DNA of 29,100 bases, from NCBI GenBank assembly GCA_002286855.1, contig NRSV01000144.1, forward strand, positions 1 to 29,100, read 5' to 3'. The DNA comes from Bipolaris cookei. Lineage: Eukaryota > Ascomycota > Dothideomycetes > Pleosporales > Pleosporaceae. The position numbers were made by a program, and so were the translations under genes. Positions 20,262 to 29,100 of this stretch are shown piece by piece (position 1 is the stretch's first letter; every line of letters begins with the position of its first letter). The notes below the pieces were generated by a model, which worked only from the letters and a program-made list of their open reading frames with translations, searched no databases and was not told where the DNA came from.

Positions 20262-22170
20262 CTACTTCGGCGGCACAATAGGCAACGTAACATAATTCAC
20301 CGCTCTCTCGGAAAAATGCAAATGATTCCACCCCCCAAGCTTCTCCTCACTCCGATCTTCCGGATGCGAATGTTGGAAAATCCCACTCCCCTGCGTATCC
20401 CCACTCGAAACCTCAAACACAATCTTGCCCCCTTTTTCCACAATCACGTTCGTCGGCCACACCTCCACATCTACAGCGTACACATCGCCCAGAACGACAG
20501 GCTGTACGTCTGTACTAAAGTAGTCGCGCCAGGGGAGATAGGGCCGATGTTTGGGGTGCGAAGGGTTGGTTTTGCGGAGACTGACGCGCAGCCAACCTTT
20601 GGCGAGGGGGATGGGATCGCCGGCTGTGCCCGTGTAGTGGACTTCTTTGCCTGAGGGCGAGATATAGCGGAGAGTGAGGAATAAATCGATGTCGGTGGGC
20701 GTGGCACCGGTGGCGTGGGCGGATACCGAGACATTGAGGTGCGCGACGATGTACCCGGTTATTTCGGTTTCTTCTTCAAAGGGAGCGGTGGTGAATTGGA
20801 GGAGCTTGGGGTTGTTGAGGGTGCCGAGAGCTTCGTAGGAGAGTTTCTGCGGGCGGTTTACGATTGGTTGGATTTGGGTTAGGGTTTGGGAGGGAGTGAG
20901 ATAGAAGTTTGTGTAGCGAGTTCGTGCAATGGGCCATTCGTTTTCGGTTCGTCTTTGGTACACTTTTTCTTTCTCGGCGTTGTCGAAGCCCACATCGCCC
21001 TTGCGGAGAACTATGTCGACTGGAGGTAGCTTGCCCTTTACTGACCAGCCAACACGATCCTCGCCCTTGAGGAAAGCATCGAGGAAGCTTCGTTGTATTT
21101 CAACTTCTTCCTTGTAGTAGAAGGGCAAGTCATGTCTTCCAGTGATCATTCGTAGGTATTTGAATTCAGACCCAGCGTGAACGTAGCCTTCGATGTTGCC
21201 GCGTAGATGAAGTAGAATACCGCCCCAATTGCCGACCGATAGAAGTGGTACTTCAATATCGCTCATATCGTACTCTTTACTTGCGTAGTATAGCTCGTCG
21301 CGAAACTTGTACTTTGCAGTATCAATAGTTTGATCCTGTCGGTTCTTTGCGCGCACTTCGTCAGATAGGTTTCCGTCGACTGTGTCCGGTCCCCAGTTTC
21401 GTTCTGCGCGGCCTGGGCGACCATATTGATTCGTGATGACTTGGCGGTTCCTGACAAGATAGGGTAAGCATAGACTTTTGTTTCGATAGAGAGGATGTAT
21501 CAAACTTACCACCAAAATTCGATGAACTTGTCACTCAAGATACCTCCATGACGGCATCTGTCTCGGTAATAATCACTCATACCTTCCCACGGTATTATCG
21601 CAGCCAAGCCTTTGGGCCTGCGCGCTGCTACACGCCATTGCGATCCAGCGTAGTAACTTATACCGAGTAAACCAACCTTTCCAGATGACCAAGGTTGCTC
21701 AGCTGCCCACTCGACGACGTCGAAGAAAGCCTCGCTAGTTCCTCTTGACATTGTGTCTAGGAAGCCTGGCGACTGACCAAGGCCACGCTCATCGGCGCGC
21801 ACGATGATGTAGTCATGCTTTGTCCAGAAGCCAGGATCTGGTGTTTCCCATGCTGAATGATCAGAATGGTGCTCAGGATTGACTTCGGAAAACGATTTTC
21901 CGTGGAAGCTATGAGGCATTAGTCGTTGCGAACAAGAATCAGACATCACTCTACGTACTCTTTGTAGTGAATGTCTTTTCCATATGGTCCATAAGTCACC
22001 AACACAGGAAGTTTCGTACCCTCCTTAGTTGATTTTGGACGGTAAACATTGCAACGGATAATTCCCTTGGAGGATGTCTTCAGCGGAACTGCAGCATTCT
22101 CCTCAAAAATGTAGGGAAACGACGATTCGTTAATGGTGTGTGCGTCCTTGACTTCCAGCTGTTCAGACAT
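20262..22170 (-). CDS. CocE/NonD-type alpha/beta hydrolase (peptidase S15 family), 599 aa
   Basis: Inferred exons: 22170-21959, 21908-21510 and 21450-20262 (1800 nt). Introns of 50 and 59 bp have GTACGT and GTAAGT donors; the first contains a CTAAT branch motif. The N-terminal domain runs from GIIRCNVYRP and LPVLVTYGPYGKD through VRADERGLGQSPG to the nucleophile elbow GLLGISYYAGSQW (Ser about 155). LLSVGNWGGILLHLRGN and ITGRHDLPFYY follow, where the acid and His of the triad would be expected, though I cannot assign them. The C-terminal half (EITGYIVAHLNVSVSA, DIDLFLTLRYISPSGKE, LAKGWLRVSLR) is the jelly-roll domain of X-Pro dipeptidyl-peptidase/cocaine-esterase relatives. The family cleaves esters or amides. 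No signal peptide, probably cytosolic. The promoter carries the shared 15-mer. Substrate unknown. Confidence 0.9.
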
Positions 22171-22306
22171 TGTGTAGTTGATGATGGAGTTGGAAGAAAG
22201 CTAGTTTTCCAGACATTTTGGATATAAAAGACCCGTCGTGACGCGTTGCGAGTGCCGGTGCGGGCAACGCGCCACTGTTCCAAGTGCAGTGCATAGAGGG
22301 GCAGTA

Positions 22307-22321
22307 TCGGAATGTGGGGGA
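22307..22321 (-). promoter_or_regulatory. Shared promoter element, hydrolase copy
   Basis: Plus strand TCGGAATGTGGGGGA, identical over 15 bases to the MFS site 6746-6760 and in the same orientation to its gene, 137 bp upstream of the hydrolase ATG. Confidence 0.6.
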
Positions 22322-22786
22322 GTGTACTACTTGCGTAGCGTCGCGAATGCCCCGCTAATAGCCGGAGCGATTTTCATACCCCAATCCTCGCTGTGAAACA
22401 AGATGATTGAAGTGTAGACTCTTGCAGTAGATCTCTGAATGCTTGCATTATGCGCATTCGGGCATCGTGAGAGTAAAAGCGTAGCAGGTTTCCCTTCAGG
22501 ATAAAATCACGATTACATTCAAAAAAGTTCGACACACATTTACTGGATGCCCAGAAACTTGCGTCAATCACGATATTACCTAGCATGTAATCAAATCGAA
22601 ATCACAGTTCATTCACAACAAGTCTAGCTGCAAAGAAATATATTTTGATTGATATTTACGAAAGCCAATAATGTAAGTCCCGCTTAAGAACTCGGGCTCA
22701 ACGGCTGCTGGAGCAGAATTTCAATGAAATTGCCCGTGCTTCGCACGAGCCTACCGTATCTGTGCGCAAGGTGATCATGTTCGAGT
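22322..22786. other. Intergenic region, no convincing gene
   Basis: Upstream region of the hydrolase up to the LINE tail. A 70-codon minus-strand open frame (22586-22374) has no recognisable features. A short plus-strand open stretch, 22672-22788 (38 codons, no ATG at its start, reading RAQRLLEQNFNEIARASHE), looks protein-like and ends exactly where the LINE tail begins. It includes a perfect hairpin, CGTGCTTCGCACG. It could be a fragment of a gene or element cut by the LINE insertion. Confidence 0.4.
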
Positions 22787-23566
22787 GATTATTATTATTA
22801 TTCCATTATAGTCCTGTATCAGCCGTTGGCTATGTAGGACTTTGGCCAAAGGCCATTCTATCTAACTAGTTACAATTTGGTACGTTGTGCTGTATTGCGT
22901 GACTATGGTGCTTCGGCCTTTATCTAGCTAAGCTATTGCTAGCTTTCTAGATGCCTGGTGCTAAAGAGTAGTTTGGTGACAAGGAGAGATGTAGGGCGGC
23001 TAAGCTGCTTTCTAGCAAGCTCTCTAGAGGGAAAGGAAATGGTACGAATAAAAGCAAAGTCGTTTTTCTTCTTGTTATTATTTTTCTTGTTTTTCTTTTC
23101 GTGTAGCCGTCCTGGCCTAGATGCCACTTTCTTGTTCCTATCCTCGTGCTGGTAATAAAAGCTAAAGTAGCTTCTATGCCGCTCGTGGTATGGAGTAGAA
23201 GTGGGAGTTTAAGTACTTTTTGGTCTAGCGTCTTTTTAAGCTGGTTTCTTTCTGCGCTGTAGAAGCCGCAGTATAGAAGTATGTGCTCTCCTGTCTGCGG
23301 TCTCCCGCATTTACAAAGATCACATTCTCTTCTCTTAATTCTCTTTAGGTAGGAGTTAAAGTATCCGTGTCCTATCTTAAGAGAATAGAAAGAGCCTGAA
23401 ATATTTCTTTTCGTGCCTCTCGGGATTGCTAGTTAGTTTTCGAGGCGTCTGAGTAGATTACTATAGAGTTGTCCTCTATTGTTTGGATATAATCTTTGTG
23501 CGCGGCTGCCTCTTCTTCTTTGGATTTCTTTGATATAGAGATATTGTCCGAACCTAAATCAGGCAC

Positions 23567-23758
23567 TGAGGGAGTGATCACGTGACTCCGGTTCCCCACG
23601 GATACTTGTGCACGGACCCAGGAGTACATCAACCCTTTTTAGCAATGAAAAGCATAGTTACTTCACCCAAAAACACAACACTACCTGCACGCTGTGTAAA
23701 ACAGTAAACACAAAAACAGGTATTGACTTAGACAAAACAATGCTAACACCAAGCGCTG
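23567..23758. mobile_element. Foreign insert in the LINE, possibly a hAT-like non-autonomous relic
   Basis: About 190 bp between the LINE blocks ending TTTTTGTTGACTC and starting DNISISKKSKEE (minus strand) do not read as LINE. Its ends, CAGGCACTGAGG on the plus strand and CAGCGCTTGG on the minus strand, are loosely similar, and a GTGATCACGTGACTCC near-palindrome lies just inside. No clean target duplication was found, so the class is uncertain. Confidence 0.35.
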
Positions 23759-24141
23759 GCTAGCCCATAGAGTCAACAAAAAACAACAAAAAAATTGTAG
23801 TTGAGAGAATTCTATGGTCTGAACTTGTATGGAATGATTCTTCTATCTCTTGGGTATGTGGGATGGAGCTCGTGATAGCCCGTAGCTGTCTAGTCTTGTA
23901 TGGCTTTTTTGATAGCTGAAGGGTTGTTTTTTGTAACCTTGCAATCGCTTTTGTAATTGGATGGGTTGGAGCTAGTTGTATAGCTCGCAGAGCGTATTTT
24001 CGATTCGTTTGGCTTAGCCGTACGGCTGGTGACGGCAAGCTAGCTTCGATACTTGTTGGGGTAGCTGGAGCTGTTTTGAACACCCCTAGTACCTTTCTAC
24101 ACGCCGCGTTGTGTAGTGGCTGAAGCTGATCTTCTATATAG

Positions 24142-24404
24142 TGTGAGAGGCTGCGCAAAGGTTGCCGATGCCTGGTAACAAGATTGTATTCGATAGAGAA
24201 CTGAGCTTCTGAGCTACGTAGCTATCTATATACAGTGCTAGCTGCCCCTGCACAATCGAGTCGATAAGACCTAGTCGCTCCGGTTGTCGGTCAGAGCGCA
24301 CCGAGTCTCGGCGAGACTCGGAGCTCTAGGTGGCATCCGGATTTTAGGAGCAGGCCGAGATTCCATCGAGGTACAACACACCAACTAGGCTCTAGCCTAT
24401 CACA
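24142..24404. mobile_element. Solo LTR (263 bp) inserted in the LINE
   Basis: Starts TGTGAGAGGC and ends GCCTATCACA (TG...CA, 9 of 10 inverted match). A perfect 5-bp target duplication, TATAG, flanks it (24137-24141 and 24405-24409). Excising it rejoins the LINE reading frame across WRNQSY/IEDQLQ. It contains a perfect 9-bp-stem hairpin, CCGAGTCTC-GGC-GAGACTCGG, near 24300. Its ends differ from those of the 83-489 LTR and the 26423-26588 LTR. Confidence 0.9.
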
Positions 24405-26422
24405 TATAGCTCTGGTTTCGCCAATAGATTGGCGACCCATAGTCTGCAATGCTAGTAACGCATGCTAGATATAGTTGTCTAATAGCAAAGGGAGATAGCC
24501 CGCGGTCTATGTTCGCTAGTCTCCCTAGTCTATTAAAAGCTGCTTTTGCTTGGCTAGCTCGGATAGCTACGTGTCCTCGGAAGGATAGCTTGTTGTCGAG
24601 GTGTACCCCTAGCCACTTAATCGTATCTTTGTGGTCGATTTTGTCCTTACTAGGGAGCTCTAGAGGTGTTTCTTTTCTTTTTTTGTTTTTTGTAAAGTGG
24701 ATCAGCTCTGTCTTCGCTATATCGAATTCGATTGCTAGTTCTTTTCCTTTCGTAACTAGTTTCTTTACCTCTTGTTGGAGTATCTTAACGTTTTTCTTAA
24801 TAGACGTTGAGGAGGTTGTGATGAAATATCGTCGATGTAGGAGAGCTGGAATCCATCTATTTGGTGGAACAAGTCTCTAATGTAGATGAGGAAGAAGATT
24901 GGAGATACTGGGCTGCCTTGTGGGATGCCCGCGCTAATCTCGCTGAACTCTTCTATTTGGCCGTCAAAGGCGAGCCTTAGAGATCTATTCGATAGAAAGG
25001 TTTTATCCCATGTAATTAGGCTGATTGGTAGGCCTAGTCTTTTTAGTGTATCTAGGAACTGGTTGTGCGAAACGTGGTCGAACGCTCCTTTTACATCTAG
25101 AAAGACTGTTGATGTAGTATAGCCTCTTTGCTTTTGGTACTGGATTTGATCTACGAGAAGTAGGGCTGCGTCTATAGCTGATTTCTTTAGTCTCCCTCCT
25201 ATCTGCGAGTCGTGTAGGAGGTTGGTAGTCTCGGCGAGGTAGCCGCGTCTTTTAGCTATAATCCGTTCTATTACTTTCCCTAAGCAGCTTAGTAGAGTAA
25301 TTACTCTATAGGCCTTTGGGATAGAGTAGTCGGGTTTCGACGGCTTCTTTAGAATTGCTCCTGTAGCTCTTCTCCAGCAGGTGGGATGGTATCCGTAGTT
25401 GAATAGCAGAGAGTAAGCTTTGAAGAACGTGTTTGGCTGAGCTTGGTAGGCAGCTGTGATAATTTCCTGTGATAAAGCGTCTGGGCCAGGCGTGCTACTT
25501 TTAACCTTATTAGAACACGCGTATTCTAGTTCAGTTATTGATAGCGCTGGCCACTCCCACTCTTTCTCTTGGTAGCTATTGAAGCTTGGTGGTACTGTAC
25601 TTGGGGGCGGAGGAAATAGTGCTTTTCGAAAGGCTTTGCATTTTCCTTTAAATGAGGTTTCCAGCATCTCTCCTTGTATAGGGGGGATTCTTTCTACTCT
25701 CTTTTCCCTAGTATAGTCCATAGCTTTGAAGATAGATTGTGGGTCTTCTTTCTCAAGAAAGTTATTCCAGTGCTCTCTTTTAGCTTTTTTGATTGCTGTT
25801 TGGTACGCTCTTCGCGCTAGAAGGAAGTCTCTTTTAAAGAGGTAGGCTTTCTCTATAGAAGTAGCTTGAAGTTGTTGCGCGAATGTCCTTTGGCAATAGG
25901 ATACGTTTTTTCTTAGCTTAGTCAACTCCTGGCTCCACCAGGGCTTTGCTTTTGGCCCTTGTCTTAGTTGTGGAATGGCTTTATCTGCAGCTTGTTGGAT
26001 TACTAGTGTAATAGCTTCTCCAATTGCTTCTAGCTGCAGCTTAAGCTCGTTGTCTTGGCCTAGGAGTAGGTTTCTTGAGTCTGCTTTTCTTGGCTGGTTG
26101 ATCTGATCTAGGGCTTGTAGAGCTGCGTTACTGTGTATAGCTCTACCTAGCTCCTCTCTGAATAGGTCCCAGTCTGCCCTTTTCGTATTGTATCTTGTTT
26201 GGCTAGCAGGGTTACCAACTAGGTCCTTTGTTGTCTGGATTGAGAAGAGTATCCCATGGTGATCAGATCCGGGTTCTGTTGTGATTTTCCAGTCTTTTAC
26301 TTTGTCTTCTAGATCTGGTGTAGCGATCGATAGATCTAGTGTTGTTTCTCTAGACATATTGGGTCTGAAGAAAGTTGTAGCTCCTGGCGTGTTAAGAAGG
26401 CTAAGGTTCTGGTCTTCTATCC

Positions 26423-26588
26423 TGTTAGAGAATAGTGGGGACGAAGGTCATGCAGGGCGAACTTCGTGGATGGCGAAGGTCGTGTAGGGCGACCTTCATT
26501 GGTAAGCGTGCCCCGCCACCGAATACTCAGTTATATATACTCCCTCTCCCGCACTATCATAGTTAGCCAATGCATCCATCTTCCAACA
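26423..26588 (+). repeat. Putative 5' LTR of the Copia element
   Basis: 166 bp, TG...CA, with a TATATATA box at about 26532. Near its start it holds two tandem 25-bp units at 26442-26466 and 26474-26498, each able to form a GAAGGTCG/CGACCTTC-type stem-loop (the second has a perfect 8-bp stem and 7-nt loop). The start is inferred from the LINE junction and the TGTT...AACA pairing; the right LTR is needed to confirm. Confidence 0.6.
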
Positions 26589-26825
26589 GGTTATGAGTCC
26601 GGATTTCTGCTGCGAAAACATTCCCCTTCCCTTCTCCTTGTTTTCACTAATGAAACAGTCTTCTCAGTCCTTTAGCAAGCCAAATATTTTCAATAAAATG
26701 GCTAACATTGAAACTAGCAACTGCTCCCCAACATCGATACAACATCAGATCTGGACACTACCCTCCTATCACCACACGACTGCCTTGAGCTTCTATCCTC
26801 ACCGACCAAAAATCAGTTCTACAAG

Positions 26826-26881
26826 CCTGTTGAGGCAGTGAATCCCTGTTGAGGCGGTACATCCCTGTTGGGGTGGTGCAT
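26826..26881 (+). repeat. Three-copy 18-19-bp tandem repeat in the Copia gag region
   Basis: Units CCTGTTGAGGCAGTGAAT, CCCTGTTGAGGCGGTACAT and CCCTGTTGGGGTGGTGCAT lie head to tail, with a decayed fourth unit after them. They follow the point where the short gag frame closes. Confidence 0.75.
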
Positions 26882-28451
26882 CCTGGTTGCCTCGGTCCAG
26901 CCGAAGTTATTTCCTCTGCAGCATTGCACAATCCACGACAGCGCATGTTTTCGAAAACACCCACACCTAAAGGAGCGATGGGAGACAACCGAGAGGGGTA
27001 AGAAGTACTTAGAAAGGAAATTGAAACTCACGGATAAAACCGATGAACTACAAGGAATGGCCAATTTAGCGTATCAACAAGCCCTGCCTGAATTCGATGC
27101 CGCAAATGGCTTCGCGTTTATGGCTAAAATTGGCCAACAACAGAGCCGCTCTTTCCTTTTACAAAACTGGCTACTAGATACTGCTTGCACCCGACATTCC
27201 TCTTGCGATCGGAGCGTCTTCTTGCCCAGTTCTCTGAAGCCTTGGAATGGTCCGCCTATAATGGGGTACAGGGGAACGAACCACACAGCGTCGAAAACGG
27301 GAACCGCTATCCTCAGCCTTTGCGTTGAAGGATAGAAAAAGCAAATGAGGCTCAGCGACGTGATATACGACCCAAATGCTGGATGCAACTTGATCTCCAA
27401 CTCACAACTCCGGCGACGCGGTGGCATCTTTCAAATCGTGGACGACTCGATGACTCTATCTACCCCTGAAGGTCTCACGTTGCGCTTCGACAGCGTTAAC
27501 GACCTATGCCTTCTACCATTGTGGCGCAACCCAATAGGACTTGCAGCGTACTCGCTGAACCAGGATTGACTAGTACCGTGGCACAAGCGCCTCGCCCATC
27601 TAGGTCAGGGCAGCCTAGAGAAGCTTCAAAAAAATGGTTACGGGCATGAAACCGCTCCCTCCAGCGTGCGTATGCGGAACCTGCGTAAAAGCAAAATTCA
27701 CACAAACGCCCCACAACAAGACAATGAAAAGAGGTAAATACCCCCTCGAATTCATCCACCTTGATGTGGTTGGGCCCTTACCAAACGGGAGGCGTGGAGA
27801 AAGGTACTGGATCACGATAGTGGACGATGCGACGGCCATCACAGCAGCAGTGCCACTTCTTCAGCGGAGCCAGGTACTTATTGCGATAAAACACTTCCTA
27901 AGACGCTGGGAAATGAACAAGCGTCGTTGCCATCGAATCCACCTTGACAAGGCAGGCGAATTCGTTACCGAAGAACTGAAGGCATACTGCGCCGACAAGG
28001 GAATCACGCTCGAATACACTGCAACGGACCAACACCAGTCTAACGGCATAGCAGAGGTCACCAACCGGATTCTTGAAGAAAGACTGCACGCAGTCCTTAT
28101 CGACAGTGGACTGCCAACAAAGTTTTGGCCTGACCTTCTAGGATCTATCGCGTACCTTCGAACGCTTACACCGCACGTCCGGCTGGACATAACCCCTTAC
28201 CAGACGTTGGCCATCTTAGACCCTTAGGCAGTCGTTGCATTAGCTATAAGACGGGCGCACGAAACAAAATTGGAGAAGACAAGGGAGTCCCTTGCCGACT
28301 CCTAGGCTACGAGGGAGCGTCGGTATACAAAACACTACGGGATGATGGATTGATTACTACCACGCACGACCTCGTATGCCTAGAAACCAGGCCCTGCCCA
28401 GCAAACTTTTGGGCAGGTGAAAAGCGGAAGTCAGACGCGACTCCGCAGCAG

Positions 28452-28787
28452 CTTTGGAAGCGGCTCCGAGCATCTCAAAGGGGGGAGAGTAAGGATCCAC
28501 TCTTTGAGATAAAGGAGGCTAACAAAATGATGATGCCTGAACCGCCCAGGCAAGTAATGGCTACGGAGACAGAAAGTAGCGCTGTATCGCCCAGCGCAAC
28601 TGAATTTACCTCCGTAGAAGCTTTGAAGCGGCTCCGAGCATCTCAAAGGGGGGAGAGTAAGGATCCACTCTTTGAGATACAGGAGGCCAACCAAACAGTG
28701 ATGTCTGAACCGCCCAGGCAAGCAATGGCTACGGAGACAGAAAGTAGCGCTGTATTGCCCAGCGCAACTGAATTTACCTCCGTGCCA
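28452..28787 (+). repeat. 168-bp in-frame tandem duplication in the Copia polyprotein linker
   Basis: Unit 1 (28452-28619) and unit 2 (28620-28787) are near-identical, offset 168 bp (56 codons). Both encode KRLRASQRGESKDPLFEI, then EPPRQ-MATETESSAV and SATEFTSV. The few substitutions keep the frame. The region lies between integrase and the expected reverse transcriptase. Confidence 0.88.
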
Positions 28788-29100
28788 ACAGACGCTGAAT
28801 CGCCCAGCGAGACCGAATCAAGCTCCGAAGGAGACGATTCGAACAGCACTGAATCGCCCAGGCTGTTAACTCCAGAAGCTGAAGATGGAACTGAACCGCC
28901 CAGCCCATCATCTGCCTCAGCATCTGAAAACCCTGAAGATGAAACTGAATTTGCCAGTACATCACCTGCCTCAGGGATTGTGGTCGCCGAGCTCGAACCA
29001 GACCACATAGTACCAGCAGAAACCCTATCCCGACACCCAAACCTCCGCATTGCTGAACGCGCGACAACGAGGTCTGGGGCAATCTACGGCTTAGCAGCTA

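Larger units (their letters stand above)
22787..26422 (-). mobile_element. Tad-like non-LTR retrotransposon (LINE), minus strand, truncated and nested
   Basis: The 3' end carries an (AAT)n tail (plus-strand ATT repeats at 22788-22803), as in Tad/I-clade LINEs. Domain order on the minus strand is end of endonuclease, reverse transcriptase, RNase H fragment, then C-terminal CCHC knuckle. The 5' side is cut at 26422 by the Copia LTR. Two other insertions, 24142-24404 and about 23567-23758, split it, and part of RNase H is missing. Confidence 0.85.
23110..26422 (-). pseudogene. LINE ORF2 remnant: endonuclease end, reverse transcriptase, RNase H piece, CCHC
   Basis: From 26422, IEDQNLSLLNTPGATTF and LDLSIATPDL are the end of the EEP endonuclease. 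The reverse transcriptase is open for about 500 codons (26357-24840), with FLDVKGAFDHVSH (motif A), AGIPQGSPVSPIFF (motif B) and SYIDDIS (catalytic Asp pair). A 1-nt loss right after SYIDDIS shifts the frame. The thumb region (KWLGVHLDNKLSFRGH) continues to IYWRNQSY at about 24410, where the solo LTR sits; the frame resumes with IEDQLQPLHNAACRKVLG. RNase H keeps only the first Asp motif (IVIYSDASK, about 23450-23490), followed by a deletion. The C-terminal knuckle CDLCKCGRPQTGEHILLYC lies at about 23340-23270 in another frame. Non-functional. Confidence 0.85.
26423..29100 (+). mobile_element. Copia-type LTR retrotransposon, 5' part, running off the window
   Basis: A putative 5' LTR (26423-26588, TGTTAGAG...TTCCAACA) abuts the cut LINE at 26422. 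Next comes GGTTATGAGTCC as a candidate primer-binding site, a gag start at 26698, then protease, GAG_pre-integrase and integrase in Copia order (integrase before reverse transcriptase). The 3' half, with the reverse transcriptase and right LTR, is outside the window. Confidence 0.82.
26698..29100 (+). pseudogene. Copia gag-pol, frameshifted, 3' end outside the window
   Basis: A gag start at 26698 (MANIETSNCSP) soon closes. A degenerate CCHC remnant (HDSACFRKHPHLKERW) at about 26935-26985 precedes the protease motif WLLDTACTRHS at about 27170. LSDVIYDPNAGCNLISNSQL follows, then the pre-integrase WHKRLAHLGQGSLEKL at about 27571-27618. An extra A in the A7 run at about 27628 shifts the frame to the integrase: HLDVVGPL (first Asp), IHLDKAGEF (second Asp) and SNGIAEVTNRILEE (Glu), with exact D-35-E spacing. 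A TAG at 28225-28227 and a 1-nt shift near 28205 lead into a frame that stays open to the window end (CRLLGYEG, then a Ser/Glu/Pro-rich linker). Catalytic residues of the integrase are kept, but at least three frame breaks disable the polyprotein. Confidence 0.82.

Noticed and set aside
22374..22586. 70-codon minus-strand open frame
   Set aside because: No motif, no promoter context and no similarity I recognise.
23567..23758. Firm hAT call for the insert in the LINE
   Set aside because: Ends are only loosely similar and the 8-bp flanks do not match.
1..29100. RIP as the main cause of transposon decay
   Set aside because: Visible lesions are mostly 1-nt shifts at homopolymers and isolated stops; the LINE reverse transcriptase is open for about 500 codons. 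A RIP index was not computed, so this is only an impression.
1..29100. CRISPR array or bacterial operon features
   Set aside because: No regularly spaced repeats, and spliced fungal genes throughout.

Overview
The window looks like a repeat-choked stretch of a filamentous ascomycete genome, probably a dothideomycete (inference). Supporting signs are short spliceosomal introns (eight of the nine inferred introns are 50-75 bp, with GTAAGT/GTATGT-type donors), a fungal C2H2-Zn2Cys6 regulator, and Fot1/pogo, Tc1, hAT, Copia and Tad-like LINE remnants. Four intact-looking host genes sit as islands between mobile elements: an MFS transporter (minus, 6497-4655, five exons, 535 aa), a dual C2H2 plus Zn2Cys6 transcription factor (minus, 15949-12818, four exons, 899 aa), a LigB/DODA-type extradiol dioxygenase (plus, 17502-18365, intronless, 287 aa) and a CocE/NonD-type serine hydrolase (minus, 22170-20262, three exons, 599 aa).

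Layout. 1-1999: decayed pogo-like transposase holding a nested solo LTR (83-489). 2154-4472: a second related pogo-like element with TIRs and TA duplication. 4485-4555: small minisatellite. 4655-6890: MFS gene and promoter. 6893-8693: minus-strand pogo-like element. 8840-12567: two related transposase copies (A and B) fused head to tail between one pair of TIRs. 12613-12750: hAT-type MITE. 12818-16390: transcription factor and promoter. 16391-17280: internally deleted Tc1 element. 17283-18526: dioxygenase gene. 18527-20140: truncated sister copy (C) of the A/B family. 20262-22786: hydrolase gene and upstream region. 22787-26422: minus-strand Tad-like LINE, itself hit by a solo LTR (24142-24404) and another insert. 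26423-29100: a Copia-type LTR element entering the LINE and running off the window.

The most interesting signal is regulatory. The MFS and hydrolase promoters share an identical 15-mer, TCGGAATGTGGGGGA, and the dioxygenase promoter has it with one mismatch. All three occurrences have the same orientation relative to their gene, 135-265 bp upstream of the start codon. The local transcription factor carries two C2H2 fingers whose recognition helices predict GNGGGG, plus a Zn2Cys6 cluster that would be expected to read CGG. The shared site is exactly CGG-AAT-GTGGGG. The factor's own promoter has a tighter CGG-T-GTGGGG. I infer a small, self-contained regulon (regulator, transporter, ring-cleaving dioxygenase, hydrolase), possibly for uptake and breakdown of an aromatic ester or amide, that transposons have pushed apart without removing the sites. 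Function and substrate are not shown by the sequence.

Copy A (9210-10424) has dense small insertions between two stretches identical to copy C. This looks more like unpolished long-read consensus than biological decay and should be checked before that part is interpreted.
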